Positions 9,493-19,287 of a stretch of 64,000 nt of DNA are shown in pieces. The DNA is from Nitrosomonas sp. (lineage in GTDB: Bacteria > Pseudomonadota > Gammaproteobacteria > Burkholderiales > Nitrosomonadaceae). The position numbers and the translations under genes are program-made. The stretch spans positions 1 to 64,000 of the forward strand of contig JADZAR010000184.1 of NCBI GenBank assembly GCA_020852475.1, in the 5' to 3' direction. The notes beneath the pieces were generated by a model. It saw nothing but the letters and a program-made list of their open reading frames with translations, was not told the DNA's origin and did not search any database. How positions within the stretch are numbered: the stretch's first letter is position 1; the number at the start of each line of letters is the position of its first letter.

Positions 9493-10953
9493 TTATAGCT
9501 GGGCGAGCAGTTCGATCGCCCAGTTGACGCCAAAGCCGGTAACCTCGCTGCCGACCGCGCCAAGTCCATCCTTGTGGTTGCTGGCTGAAAGATCCATATG
9601 TATCCATGGGGTGTCTTGAACAAATCGGTTTAAAAAGCGGGCAGCAAGAATGTGATCAAAATCGCCGCCGATCGTGCACTGCTTGAGATCGGCAATTTTG
9701 CTTTCCAGACTTTCGTCATAATCCGAGTCCATTGGAAAAACGCATACGCGTTCACCACTTTTCTTACCTGCATTGACAGCCTTCTGGGCCAGATGCTCCT
9801 CATTGGCGAAAATGCCGCAGTATCTTGAGCCCAGTGCAGTATGCATACTGCCAGTTAAGGTTGCGAAGTCAATGATAAGGTCGGGTTTTTGTTTTTCCGC
9901 GAGTGTCAGTGTGTCCGCCAGAACCATGCGCCCTTCCGCATCGGTATGCACAATTTCTATGGTCAATCCATTCAGCGCGGTGATTACGTCGTTTTGTTTG
10001 TAAGCTTGTGGGCTGATATGGTTTTGTGCAATGGCCAGCCAGCAGTCGATTTCTATGGGTAATCCGGCGCGCGTTATCGCCAGCAGAATGCCCAATGCCA
10101 CGGCTGATCCGTTCATGTCTTCATGCATGCCCTGCATGTAGCGTGCCGGTTTTAGATTGTGTCCGCCGGTATCAAAGCAAATCCCTTTCCCGACAAGCGC
10201 GATATGCCGGGATGCTTTCTGTTTGCCGGAGTAATGCAGGTGAACAATTGCAGCATCGTCGGTGCCACTACCCTGAGCAACTGCCGCAAAAGCACCTGCG
10301 CCCATTTGCCGGAGTTTGCTCAGTGGATATTCCTGATAAATCCATCCTTCGTTGCTTGACAATTTCTGGATTTGCTCGCGATAGGTTGCTGGTGTCAATT
10401 CGTTAGGTGGTAATGCCGTCAGGCCGCGCGCTAACAAATTGCCTTCGGCGATAGCGCGTTGAGGTGTGAAATTGTCATCACTGTGATAGCCATATAAATG
10501 AATATGCTCCAACGGGGTTCTTTCGGGTTTTTGTTTGCGAACGGGCAAAGCGGCGCCGTTAACCCATGCAATATAAACAGCTGCTTCGGCAAACAGGCGC
10601 TTCTGATTATTATTGCCAAAAACAGCCAGATGTATTTCCGTGGGATTTTCCGAAAGCAGGTGCTGGATCGCTTTGCGCACGGCGGTGTGCTGATCAAACA
10701 CGGATTTATGACTATCGACCATTACCCATGTACATAATGCGCCATTCTCAAGATTGGCGCTGACGGGCGTGTCACTGATTTTTTCCAGCGACATGCTGCG
10801 TCTCTTCAATGTTTTGATCAGCGCGTCTTCTCCGGGAAGCGGGTTTTTCTGGGGCAATTTTTCCTGTTTTGGAAGTACAACGAGTATATGGCTTGCGTTA
10901 ACGTGAGTGGTCGCGTCAAATGAAGAAGAATTCTGGGTAAGTGTAGCCAGCAT
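9493..10953 (-). CDS. Leucyl aminopeptidase family (M17) peptidase
   Basis: The 486-residue protein carries the M17 catalytic region: VGKGICFDTGG near residue 254 supplies the metal-binding Lys and Asp, and HTDAEGRMVLADT near residue 335 supplies further ligands and the catalytic Arg. M17 enzymes are hexameric dimetal aminopeptidases that remove N-terminal residues from peptides in the cytoplasm. The sequence ends with a family-typical YGVNW-like tail (FGVNWAIELL). AGGA precedes the ATG. It is monocistronic here, divergent from thyA. Whether it is PepA- or PepB-like is not decided. Confidence 0.93.
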   Translation of the reverse strand: MLATLTQNSSSFDATTHVNASHILVVLPKQEKLPQKNPLPGEDALIKTLKRRSMSLEKISDTPVSANLENGALCTWVMVDSHKSVFDQHTAVRKAIQHLLSENPTEIHLAVFGNNNQKRLFAEAAVYIAWVNGAALPVRKQKPERTPLEHIHLYGYHSDDNFTPQRAIAEGNLLARGLTALPPNELTPATYREQIQKLSSNEGWIYQEYPLSKLRQMGAGAFAAVAQGSGTDDAAIVHLHYSGKQKASRHIALVGKGICFDTGGHNLKPARYMQGMHEDMNGSAVALGILLAITRAGLPIEIDCWLAIAQNHISPQAYKQNDVITALNGLTIEIVHTDAEGRMVLADTLTLAEKQKPDLIIDFATLTGSMHTALGSRYCGIFANEEHLAQKAVNAGKKSGERVCVFPMDSDYDESLESKIADLKQCTIGGDFDHILAARFLNRFVQDTPWIHMDLSASNHKDGLGAVGSEVTGFGVNWAIELLAQL

Positions 10954-11272
10954 TGATTGCTTTTCCTGTTGAATATGGGAACTTGAGGGGCGCGTATGGT
11001 TGCATCACAGTGCGTCAGGCATTGTTCTAGGTCGTGATAATTCAGTGTGTGCTGTTAGCGCTGTCCTGTTAGAAAATTCTACAGACAGATAGAGATCGCG
11101 CATCTCAAGCCTTTTGAGTCGTTCGAGCCGGGCGGCCAGCCTGATTCGCATAGTAAAAGCTGGTATTATATTACGGTTGGCTTGGTCATGTAGTGCATTT
11201 GTCAGTTTTCATCGATCAGTTTCGTCGTTGATTGATCAGCGGTCATTTTTTAAAGAATCTAATTATTAACGC
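10954..11272. other. Divergent intergenic region between M17 peptidase and thyA
   Basis: These 319 bases must hold the promoters of both divergent genes. The stretch before thyA is AT-rich, but I cannot assign -35 and -10 boxes with confidence. I see no gene or strong hairpin. Confidence 0.4.
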
Positions 11273-12067
11273 GTGCAACAATACCTTCAATTAATGCGCC
11301 ATGTTCTGACGCATGGCTGTCAAAAATCAGATCGCACGGGAACGGGTACGCTCTCTGTTTTTGGCTATCAGATGCGCTTTAATCTGGCCGATGGTTTTCC
11401 GCTGGTCACAACCAAGAAATGCCATTTGAAATCGATCATCCATGAATTGCTGTGGTTTCTGCGCGGCGATACCAATATCCGCTATTTAAAAGCAAATGGC
11501 GTTTCGATCTGGGATGAATGGGCGGATGAGCATGGCGATCTCGGGCCGGTTTATGGCCATCAGTGGCGCGCCTGGCCGACCCCGGACGGGCAGGCCATTG
11601 ATCAGATCAGGCAGGTGATTGAACAGATAAAAAGCACGCCGGATTCCAGGCGCATGATCGTGTCCGCCTGGAATGTCGGCGAACTGGATAAAATGAAACT
11701 GCAACCCTGTCATGTTTTGTTTCAGTTCTATGTATCAGAAGGCAAGTTGTCCTGTCAGCTGTATCAAAGGAGCGCCGATATTTTCCTGGGCGTGCCGTTT
11801 AATATCGCCTCTTATGCCTTGCTGACCATGATGATCGCACAGGTCTGCCGTCTGGAGGCCGGTGAGTTTATCCATACTGTCGGGGATGCGCATCTGTATC
11901 TGAATCATCTGGAACAAGCCCGGGAGCAATTAAGCCGTGAACCACGACAGCTGCCGGCAATGCAGCTTAATCCGGCGATTTCAGATATATTCGAGTTTAC
12001 CTACGAAGATTTTACTTTGAAGAACTATCATCCCTATCCGGCGATTGCCGCATCGGTGGCTGTATGA
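11273..12067 (+). CDS. thyA: Thymidylate synthase
   Basis: The enzyme converts dUMP to dTMP using methylenetetrahydrofolate. The protein is 264 residues, the same length as E. coli ThyA. It has the nucleophile Cys in [12 protein letters not shown] (about residue 146) and the folate and dUMP-binding RRMIVSAWN and [18 protein letters not shown] segments. The start is GTG at 11273, because the protein then begins [11 protein letters not shown] as in the family. Its stop overlaps the start of folA by four bases, which couples production of dTMP to recycling of the dihydrofolate it generates. Confidence 0.98.
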   Translation: MQQYLQLMRHVLTHGCQKSDRTGTGTLSVFGYQMRFNLADGFPLVTTKKCHLKSIIHELLWFLRGDTNIRYLKANGVSIWDEWADEHGDLGPVYGHQWRAWPTPDGQAIDQIRQVIEQIKSTPDSRRMIVSAWNVGELDKMKLQPCHVLFQFYVSEGKLSCQLYQRSADIFLGVPFNIASYALLTMMIAQVCRLEAGEFIHTVGDAHLYLNHLEQAREQLSREPRQLPAMQLNPAISDIFEFTYEDFTLKNYHPYPAIAASVAV

Positions 12068-12609
12068 TGAAGCCGGTGCATTTGTCGATTTTGGCGGCTG
12101 TAGCCCGCAACGGCGTGATCGGCAGGCGCAATGCGCTGCCGTGGCATTTGCCTGAAGATTTGAGGCATTTCAAGGCATTGACCATGGGGCATACCATCAT
12201 CATGGGACGCAAAACCTACGCGTCCATAGGGCGGGTATTGCCGGGACGCATCAATGTGATCGTAACCCGCCAATTGGATTTTCGTGCGCCGGACGCCATT
12301 GTTGTTCATACGCTGGAAGATGCGTTGCACTGGCAGGGCGAACAGCAGGATGACGCGCTGTTTATCATCGGCGGTGCCCGGTTATACGAACAAACGCTCG
12401 GGTTGGTGCAACGCTTGTATTTGACGGAAATACAGCAGGATTTTGAAGGTGATACTTTTTTTCCGGCGTTTGATCGCAGCGACTGGATCGAAGTGTCACG
12501 CGAACGGCATGTGTCGGATGGAAAAGCAGGTATGGCAGATATGCCGTTGGAATATCACTTTGTCGTTTTCGATCGGAAACAGACCGGTGAAGAATTGAAT
12601 CGGTTATGA
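12064..12609 (+). CDS. folA: Dihydrofolate reductase
   Basis: The enzyme reduces dihydrofolate, produced by ThyA, to tetrahydrofolate with NADPH. The 181-residue protein shows the family N-terminus [26 protein letters not shown] and the NADPH-binding [10 protein letters not shown] and [10 protein letters not shown] motifs. The start at 12064 overlaps the thyA stop. A second ATG at 12067 is equally possible and shortens the protein by one residue. The overlap shows thyA-folA is a translationally coupled pair. Confidence 0.97.
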   Translation: MMKPVHLSILAAVARNGVIGRRNALPWHLPEDLRHFKALTMGHTIIMGRKTYASIGRVLPGRINVIVTRQLDFRAPDAIVVHTLEDALHWQGEQQDDALFIIGGARLYEQTLGLVQRLYLTEIQQDFEGDTFFPAFDRSDWIEVSRERHVSDGKAGMADMPLEYHFVVFDRKQTGEELNRL

Positions 12610-12624
12610 ATATCAGACTGACAA

Positions 12625-12651
12625 ACGGATCAAGCGCAATGTCTGATCCGT
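12625..12651. terminator. Putative bidirectional terminator hairpin
   Basis: ACGGATCA and TGATCCGT form a perfect 8-bp stem with an 11-base loop between the convergent folA and decarboxylase genes. There is no T-tract on either side, so it may act only as a weak or Rho-assisted terminator. Confidence 0.4.
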
Positions 12652-12697
12652 CTGCCAGCCTGTTGTGACTGCGGCAGGACAAATACCTGGTTATCGC

Positions 12698-13888
12698 CTA
12701 AATTACATAAACATCCGGTAATGGAAATCCGTTGAAATTGCTCGCATAGGCGGTTGTGTATGCACCCGTGTTCGGAATATAGATCAGATCACCTTCCTGA
12801 ATATCAGCCGGTAGCATGACATCGTGCATCAGGATATCCACTGAATCGCAGGTCGGGCCTGCGACAGACCATGGCACGTGATTGCCGGCGCGATCGGTTA
12901 ATATCTCGTAGGCCAATCCTTCTGTGACCTCAATGATGCCGCCAAACATGCCGGCGTCCCAGTACATCCAGCGCTTGCCGTTGCGCGTTGCGGTGCCGGC
13001 GACCTGACAAACGAAGTAAGCGGAGTCGGAGACCAGATAACGCCCAGGTTCCGCGATAATCTGGATTTCTTCAGGCAGTTTAGCGATCGCGGCATTAATG
13101 ACTTCCGCGATGACCTCAATGGCAGGGATAGGTTTAGCGTGGCGCACCGGATAGCCGCCGCCTATATTGAGCAGGCGCGGATTCAAGCCTATTGCCCGCA
13201 TGTCGCTGAAAACCTTGATGGCGCGTTCGATGCCTACACGCCAGTTTTGCGGATTGCGGCATTGGGAGCCTACATGAAAGGTGACGCCGGCCAGATCTGC
13301 GCCAAGCCTCGAAGCTTCTTCAATGATGCGGCTGATATCGGCCAGATGGGTGCCGAATTTGCCCGCCAGTGGCCAGTCACTGCCGATATTCGGCGTATCG
13401 ATGCGCAAATACATTTTGGCATCCGGTTTTACGCTGACAATTTTGCGCAACTCTTCGACACTGTCAAGCACATACCATTCAACGCCTTTAGCGGCGGCAT
13501 ACTCGAGGTAGGCACGCGATTTTATGGGGTTGCTGTAAAAAATCTCCGCAGCCGGCACACCCAGTTCAAGCAAGAGGTCCAGTTCTGCGATGGAAGCGAT
13601 TTCGAAACCGGCGCCTTCTTCGATCAGCGTCTTAAGCACACGGCGATCCGGATTGGCTTTGACGGCATAATGCGGGCGTACGCGCGGCATGGCATTCATG
13701 AACCGACGGGTTTTTTGGCGAATGATGTTGCTGTCAACAAGCAAAAACGGTTTGTCATAACCATGTAACAATTTTTCTTTAACATGGCTGAAGTCGAGAC
13801 TGGTCTCCAGGTGAGTATCAAACAGAACGTCAGGAACTTCGGATTCGGATGGCGCTTGGAAAGCGGTGGAAGAGATAGGTACGAGCAT
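12698..13888 (-). CDS. Ornithine/diaminopimelate-type PLP decarboxylase (fold type III), probable ornithine decarboxylase
   Basis: The 396-residue protein belongs to the alanine-racemase-fold decarboxylases. The PLP lysine lies in HYAVKANPD at about residue 76, LNIGGGYP and EPGRYLVSDSA bind the phosphate, and GPTCDSVDIL at about 340 carries the catalytic Cys-Asp pair. The C-terminus (NTGAYTTAYASNFNGF) is typical of the ornithine/lysine decarboxylase branch. It is shorter than bacterial fold-type-I SpeC and resembles eukaryote-like ODCs. It would make putrescine from ornithine, the first step in polyamine synthesis. AAGGA lies 8 bases before the ATG. Discrimination between ornithine and lysine cannot be made by eye. 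Confidence 0.9.
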   Translation of the reverse strand: MLVPISSTAFQAPSESEVPDVLFDTHLETSLDFSHVKEKLLHGYDKPFLLVDSNIIRQKTRRFMNAMPRVRPHYAVKANPDRRVLKTLIEEGAGFEIASIAELDLLLELGVPAAEIFYSNPIKSRAYLEYAAAKGVEWYVLDSVEELRKIVSVKPDAKMYLRIDTPNIGSDWPLAGKFGTHLADISRIIEEASRLGADLAGVTFHVGSQCRNPQNWRVGIERAIKVFSDMRAIGLNPRLLNIGGGYPVRHAKPIPAIEVIAEVINAAIAKLPEEIQIIAEPGRYLVSDSAYFVCQVAGTATRNGKRWMYWDAGMFGGIIEVTEGLAYEILTDRAGNHVPWSVAGPTCDSVDILMHDVMLPADIQEGDLIYIPNTGAYTTAYASNFNGFPLPDVYVI

Positions 13889-14541
13889 GCGAGTAGTCCT
13901 TTTAAAAAGCTATGTGACAGGAATGTGAACGCTGGTTAATTCAGTGGATAAATAAGTTTTACTGATCGAAGTCATAATATTCCTCGTGGTTGCCAAAAAT
14001 AAAATAGCCCGCATTATAGTCTGCATGATTCTGAAATCAAGCATTTTCTGCAAAAAACAATTTCCATTTTAATCTGCACGTCAGTCAAAAAAACACAGCA
14101 GGATTATCGCGATTCTGTTTCTGATTTTATTCAATTCCTTATCAATAGCATGTCATAGCGGCGTTGTGTGAGGTTTAACACATACAGCCAGGTCAACGAC
14201 GATTAAGATCGTCACCATACCTGAAAGTTTTTCAATAAAGCAAAAAACGTTCGCTACGTTGCAACTCGTATTCGAAATAATCATTTCACTCAAAGATTTC
14301 TGTTTTCTGCAAATTTTAAGTGAATTTATGTCATGTAATTATCTTAAGTAAAACTATAAAGCCACCGTATACATTTCGGCTTGTGTCGGTTGTGCGTATA
14401 TGCAAGTAAGTACTTTTATAGCAGCCGTTCTGCATGATCTTTTTTGCAGGTGGTTGTTTATAAAAATGAATCATGGCTGTGTTCCTGTCATGATTTTTGA
14501 CGATGCTTTCCGGAGGGAAAGTTTTTAGAGTGGAGGAAAAA
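13889..14541. other. Long intergenic region upstream of the multicopper oxidase operon
   Basis: These 650 bases separate the decarboxylase and oxidase operon, which are divergent, and should hold regulatory signals for both. I see a 6-bp inverted repeat GACGAT-TAAG-ATCGTC at 14198-14213, upstream of the oxidase gene. The 5' part is AT-rich. No convincing gene is present, and I found no copper-regulator box I could name. Confidence 0.4.
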
Positions 14542-16413
14542 GTGAAAAGACGCGAATTTTTAAAACTGGGAGTGGCGGGCACGCTCGGTGCTGCAGCCAC
14601 TTCCGCTCATAGCAGAGCAAATTTTCCGCAAAGCGGACTGGTGTTTCCGGATGGGTTTACACCCAGCCACGTTGGCAGACCCAGTCCGCCGGCGACACCT
14701 TTTAAGGATCCATTGTTTCGCATGCCGGTTGCGAAACCCGTGCCTGAAGCGTTGTTAAATCGCCCGTTGCCGCCCGATCCAATGGCGCATCAGCGTTACA
14801 ATGAATTGCTACCGCAGAAATACTATATTGAAAAAATAAAGCAGTTCAAGTGGCGATACCATTCCGATGGCCCTTATAAAAACGGATCGTGGTCCTGGGG
14901 GTTTACCAACGGTATTGGCGGAAAAGCGACAACACCCGGACCGACTTACCATGCAAAATACGGAGAGCCGATCTTGGTGCGTCGCTTCAACGAATTGCCG
15001 CCGGTTGGTGCGGGCTATGTGCCGTTTGCGCTGCCGTCCGTCAGTATTCACTTGCATAACGCGCATACGGCTTCGGAAAGCGATGGTATTCCGACCAATT
15101 TCTTTAATCCTGGGGAATTCTGGGATTACCATTATGGTAACTTCCCCGCCGGTTTTGATTATGCGCATGAGATCATGAGTACGTTGTGGTACCACGATCA
15201 CCGGCTTGATTTTACCGCACCTAATGTTTACGCGGGTTTGAGCGGATTCTATTTATTGTTCGATGAACTGGACTCGAACAATGAGCAGGATAAGAATCCG
15301 CAAGCGTTCCGGTTGCCCAGCGGAGACTATGATATTCCGCTGATTCTGCATGATGTTCAATTCGATGAAAACGGTCAGGCGGTATTTGATTTCTTTACCA
15401 ACCGGGCGCCGGAGCCGACACTCGGCACGTTTCCGCAGGGCACCGACCCCATAGATAATCCGGGTCATCAATCCGAGTCGCCCTTACATCGTATCTATAA
15501 GGGTTCACCCAATTTCACGGTATTTGGCATGCTGGGTGACAAAATTACAGTCAACCGGACTATACAACCATATCTCAAAGTTGAGCCGCGCAAATATCGT
15601 TTCCGCATTCTCAATGGCGGACCGTCGAGACTTTACCGCTTATCGCTCAGAGCAGAAGGACGCAACGGCGACAGTCATCCGGGGTGTAAGTTTTATGTGC
15701 TGAGTAATGACGGCAACATGCTGGAATTTCCACTGGAAAAACGATCATTTGATTTATGGGTTGCTAACCGGGTGGATGTGGTTGTCGATTTTTCAGCCTT
15801 CAGACCGGGCGATAAGGTGTACCTGGTTAATCGTCTGGAAATGCGGGAAGATGGCGCGGGGCCAAGTGGCCGTGAGCTGGATGAAGGCGATCTGGTGATG
15901 CGTTTTGATGTTCAACATGGCAGTCGTCATGCCAGCGATCCCAGCCGTATTCCTGATTTCATGCGGCCATTGCCACCGATCAATCTGGCCGAGGCGCGTG
16001 TAAAACGCACCTGGGTATTTGATTACGATAACGGTCTGTGGACAGTCAACGGACGTCTGTTTAATCCCAATCGCATTGACGCAAAAATCGAAAGCGGTTC
16101 CGCTGAAATCTGGACCATTCGTAATGGCGGTACTTCCTGGGCACATCCGGTGCATACACACTTTGAAGAATTCAGAATACTTGAGGTGAATGGAAAACCG
16201 GTGAAACCGGGAGATTTTCTCAATTCAAGAAAGGATATTGTTGAGTTGGGGCCCAATACCGAGGTCACGTTCTTCGGCCGCTGGCGCGATTTCCAGGGCA
16301 TTCATGTCATGCATTGCCACAATGTCGTGCATGAGGATCATGAGATGATGATTCAATGGCAAATGGTGCCGCCCGGCATGGGCGACGGGGAGGAAATCGA
16401 TCATGAAACCTGA
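14542..16413 (+). CDS. Tat-exported multicopper oxidase (laccase/CotA/bilirubin oxidase-like)
   Basis: I place the start at GTG 14542 because GGAGG lies 5 bases upstream and the protein then begins with the twin-arginine signal KRREFLKLG, as expected for a cofactor-loaded exported enzyme. All four copper motifs are present in the 623-residue product: HLHN at about residue 170, WYHDH at about 216, HPVHTH at about 535, and HCHNVVHEDHEM at about 591-602. The last has the HCH-x3-H-x4-M spacing, so the type 1 copper has an axial Met as in CotA and bilirubin oxidase. It should couple oxidation of a phenol, metal ion or pigment to reduction of oxygen in the periplasm. It is the first gene of the operon and overlaps the next by 11 bases. 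The substrate is unknown. Confidence 0.94.
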   Translation: MKRREFLKLGVAGTLGAAATSAHSRANFPQSGLVFPDGFTPSHVGRPSPPATPFKDPLFRMPVAKPVPEALLNRPLPPDPMAHQRYNELLPQKYYIEKIKQFKWRYHSDGPYKNGSWSWGFTNGIGGKATTPGPTYHAKYGEPILVRRFNELPPVGAGYVPFALPSVSIHLHNAHTASESDGIPTNFFNPGEFWDYHYGNFPAGFDYAHEIMSTLWYHDHRLDFTAPNVYAGLSGFYLLFDELDSNNEQDKNPQAFRLPSGDYDIPLILHDVQFDENGQAVFDFFTNRAPEPTLGTFPQGTDPIDNPGHQSESPLHRIYKGSPNFTVFGMLGDKITVNRTIQPYLKVEPRKYRFRILNGGPSRLYRLSLRAEGRNGDSHPGCKFYVLSNDGNMLEFPLEKRSFDLWVANRVDVVVDFSAFRPGDKVYLVNRLEMREDGAGPSGRELDEGDLVMRFDVQHGSRHASDPSRIPDFMRPLPPINLAEARVKRTWVFDYDNGLWTVNGRLFNPNRIDAKIESGSAEIWTIRNGGTSWAHPVHTHFEEFRILEVNGKPVKPGDFLNSRKDIVELGPNTEVTFFGRWRDFQGIHVMHCHNVVHEDHEMMIQWQMVPPGMGDGEEIDHET

Positions 16414-17176
16414 AAGTGAAGCGTTAGACGCTGCTGGCGTTGAGGGAAAATCAACCCGTTCAGCTACGCCCGAGTCTCAGCGGCGCAGATTGTTGTCCGC
16501 ATTGCCTGCGCTCGTTGCTACTTCGATACCGGCGCTGGCGCTCGGTCTGCATGATGCGGATGAACTGCACAGCCGTACACGGAAAATCACGGATAGTGTG
16601 GTGCATGGTGGTTTCCCGGGTGTCATGGTGACGGCACATACCGGGGAGCAATTCAATTTCTATCAGGATTTGCTGAAAGACAGATTGGTACTGATGAATT
16701 TCATGTCGGTTGACTCGGAAAATGAGCTGCCAATGACTGCAAATATGGCAAGCCTGATCAAGGGATTGGGAGAACAGTTTGGTCGTGAAGTCTTTGCTTT
16801 TTCGATCAGCTACGACCACGCCAATGACACGCCTGCGCGGCTGGCAGAATTCGCCCGCCGTTTCGATGCGCCTGAAGGGTGGTATTTTCTTAGCGCCAAA
16901 CCAGAAGATATTGTTGCGCTGGGTTACCGTTTGTACCGCACTGCAGGCCGTCCTCGTCAACGCATGAATGCGGATCTGATTCATTATGGCAATGTAAAAA
17001 TCGGTTTGTGGGGTGCGATACCCGCACATATCACCGATGTCGAACTGGCCGTCAGCAGGGTTACATCAGTATTTCCTGGAAAACCGCCGAGCTCCGAAAT
17101 GCGCCGGGCAGGTCCACGCCGCTTGAATGGGGATGGACCTGTATACGACAGCCGGGATCATTGCAGAGTGACCTGA
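16403..17176 (+). CDS. SCO/redoxin-like protein lacking the copper-binding CxxxC
   Basis: The 257-residue protein has a twin-Arg-containing N-terminus (RRRLLSALPAL) and a SCO1/SenC-like thioredoxin fold. NFMSVDSENELPMT at about residues 98-111 aligns with the canonical FTxCxxxCP loop, but both Cys are replaced by Ser and Leu. The downstream ISYDHANDTPARLAEFARRF segment matches SCO. An IHYGN segment replaces the usual distal copper-His region. It overlaps the oxidase gene by 11 bases. The fold is kept but thiol chemistry and standard copper binding are lost, so a scaffold or chaperone role is inferred. A canonical SCO gene lies two genes downstream. Confidence 0.85.
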   Translation: MKPESEALDAAGVEGKSTRSATPESQRRRLLSALPALVATSIPALALGLHDADELHSRTRKITDSVVHGGFPGVMVTAHTGEQFNFYQDLLKDRLVLMNFMSVDSENELPMTANMASLIKGLGEQFGREVFAFSISYDHANDTPARLAEFARRFDAPEGWYFLSAKPEDIVALGYRLYRTAGRPRQRMNADLIHYGNVKIGLWGAIPAHITDVELAVSRVTSVFPGKPPSSEMRRAGPRRLNGDGPVYDSRDHCRVT

Positions 17177-17232
17177 ATGGATTGAGCTAGCAGAGTTTTC
17201 CAAGCGAATCAATTATTGAAGAGGTAAGAATC

Positions 17233-19257
17233 ATGAAAAAGAAACACGTTTCACTATTATCGGTCGGGTTGTGTGTTGCGCTGGCAAACATACCGGTCAT
17301 GCTGGCATCCGCAGCGGATGATCCGTACGGTGTGCTACCGGAGCCACCATCCGCGGATGCTTGTCCGAGTTTGCCCGTCATGCCGGGCTGGCCAACGCCG
17401 AATCCACTGGAGTTCAAGGATGATAATCTGACTGTGGTCGTCAATACCGGAAACAGTTTGCATCCGCCATCCGATGTGCGAGATCCCCTACCGTCCAATT
17501 TATGTCCGACGGTGTATGAAGAAGTACGTTCGCGCAGGATTGATGGATCAGAGGGGCCGCCAATTCCTAATTCCCTGTCTTCCACTCCTGAAAATCCATA
17601 TAACCTGCATCCTGATCCGGTTGTGGAAGCCGGCATTAATCCATTGTCACCGACGGATGATCTGCGGACAGTAATCGCAACACTGCGTAAAGCGTTGAAT
17701 GATGGCGCGTCGCCGCTGGAAGCCGTCCAGTTCGGGCTCGATATACTGGAAGGCAATCCGCTGGATCGTGAATATTCAGGTATGCCGTTGCTGCATTACA
17801 ATGGGCCGGAGAAAGTCGTTCATGTAGAACCCGAGTTCAATGATCCCAATGACCCAACCCGGGTAACAGGTGGAAACGCGGTTGTTCATCAGGTCTACTT
17901 TGATCAGAGAATCATGTCCGATGCCTCTTTGATTGTACCTTCTGCGGTGCTCGATGTGCCGTGGACGATCACTTACAAAATCTCCGTACTCAATCGCGGC
18001 CGGGAAGATTTTGCGCCATTTGGTATGTTCTTTAACGGACCGGTCATGGGGCCGGATGGCGTGATTATTCCGGACATTGAGAAGAAACCGGGGTTCGCAA
18101 TTGACCAGACTTTTTTTCCGGTAGAAGAAGGAACGCGTACGACGTTTAAAATTGCGATGCCGCCTGCGCGTCAGTATAAGCTGACGTATCACTGGGGGTG
18201 GCGCAAGCATCCACCCCGAATTCAGGCGCTCGAAAATGGTCTGGCCAAGGAGCTGGGCGTTAGTCTGATTGACTGGGAACGCTGCGTATTCGGTTCCAGC
18301 CCGATGGCAAATGAGGCCAATAAGCTTTACGCCATCGCCATGATCGGTGATCTTGCCCCCGCCAAACGCATGTGGAATATGATGCGACAGCTTAAATTTA
18401 ACCCGTCCGCGTTTAATGCGGGAATCGTTGACCAGATAGAGCTTGCCTTCTTTGACTGGCAGGATAGAACCAAATTACCGTCCGGTGTTGCACGTGACGA
18501 TAATTTTGACATCACGTTGTTCTATGCCAACAACACGTTATATGGTGATGCTAAAGGATATGTCGATCAATCGCAGCGTGTGTTGCAGAATTTCAATAAG
18601 CGCGGTGATACAACCCGTATCAAGGTCATGAACGGTGACTATTTTGAACGTGCGCATATGATCGTGGATTTCGGTGGATTGCGCGGCTGGGAAAACACTT
18701 TCCAGAATACGATTCCTGAATTCGGTGCGGGTCCCTGGTTTACATTTGGACGCGCGTATTGGTGGCCAACACTTCAAGCGCCAAACGGCGGCCCTCAACC
18801 GATTGCCGCTGCGATACCACCATCAGGCATGGCGCCGCGAACCATTGAGCAATGCCAGACGGAATTCGGCGCTAATCTGGTGGCAACCAGCAATCAAACA
18901 CCCGTTGACGCCAATGACCTCAACGCTTCCACGACGTCAGCTGTCAGTGATTCCGGATACGGTTTAAGTATGACGCCGGATGCCGTGCAACAGGCTATCG
19001 CGCAAAAATTACAGCACAAGAGAGCGCAATTGCGGGCAAGGCAGGCTGGTGACGGCGAAGTGCTGACTTCGGTCAGCGAGGAAAGTGCTGAAGAGTTGCA
19101 TCCGGTGCCGACACGCGAAACCATGGAGGCTGCGGGCGCTAACGGTTTGGGATTGCGTCACTTTGAAATTCACTGGAATCACGAACCCAGCAAACGTCTG
19201 CGCATTTATCAATTTGACCAGCTGCATCACGATGTCGCGATCTGGTCGATTCACTGA
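17233..19257 (+). CDS. Large secreted protein of unknown function in oxidase operon
   Basis: The 674-residue protein has a Sec signal peptide (MKKKHVSLLSVG..., cleavage near ASA-AD) and GAGG upstream of its ATG. I recognise no family. Residues 25-140 are proline-rich with two Cys in CPSLP and CPTVY. A central beta-rich region (about 230-330) includes ITYKISVLNRGR and YKLTYHWGWRKHP. The final 50 residues are rich in His (HFEIHWNHEP, LHHDVAIWSIH), which could bind metal. It lies between the two SCO-type genes and is followed by a perfect 16-bp hairpin. Its place in the operon suggests a partner, electron donor or substrate-binding subunit of the multicopper oxidase, which is inference. Confidence 0.85.
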   Translation: MKKKHVSLLSVGLCVALANIPVMLASAADDPYGVLPEPPSADACPSLPVMPGWPTPNPLEFKDDNLTVVVNTGNSLHPPSDVRDPLPSNLCPTVYEEVRSRRIDGSEGPPIPNSLSSTPENPYNLHPDPVVEAGINPLSPTDDLRTVIATLRKALNDGASPLEAVQFGLDILEGNPLDREYSGMPLLHYNGPEKVVHVEPEFNDPNDPTRVTGGNAVVHQVYFDQRIMSDASLIVPSAVLDVPWTITYKISVLNRGREDFAPFGMFFNGPVMGPDGVIIPDIEKKPGFAIDQTFFPVEEGTRTTFKIAMPPARQYKLTYHWGWRKHPPRIQALENGLAKELGVSLIDWERCVFGSSPMANEANKLYAIAMIGDLAPAKRMWNMMRQLKFNPSAFNAGIVDQIELAFFDWQDRTKLPSGVARDDNFDITLFYANNTLYGDAKGYVDQSQRVLQNFNKRGDTTRIKVMNGDYFERAHMIVDFGGLRGWENTFQNTIPEFGAGPWFTFGRAYWWPTLQAPNGGPQPIAAAIPPSGMAPRTIEQCQTEFGANLVATSNQTPVDANDLNASTTSAVSDSGYGLSMTPDAVQQAIAQKLQHKRAQLRARQAGDGEVLTSVSEESAEELHPVPTRETMEAAGANGLGLRHFEIHWNHEPSKRLRIYQFDQLHHDVAIWSIH

Positions 19258-19287
19258 CAAATGACAGGTCAATGATGATCTGTTGAC

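Noticed and set aside
13139-13768. Plus-strand frame of 209 codons
   Set aside because: It is antisense to the PLP decarboxylase, which shows complete catalytic motifs.
14331-14600. 89-codon minus-strand frame upstream of the multicopper oxidase
   Set aside because: It overlaps the signal-peptide coding part of the oxidase gene and has no domain or good start.
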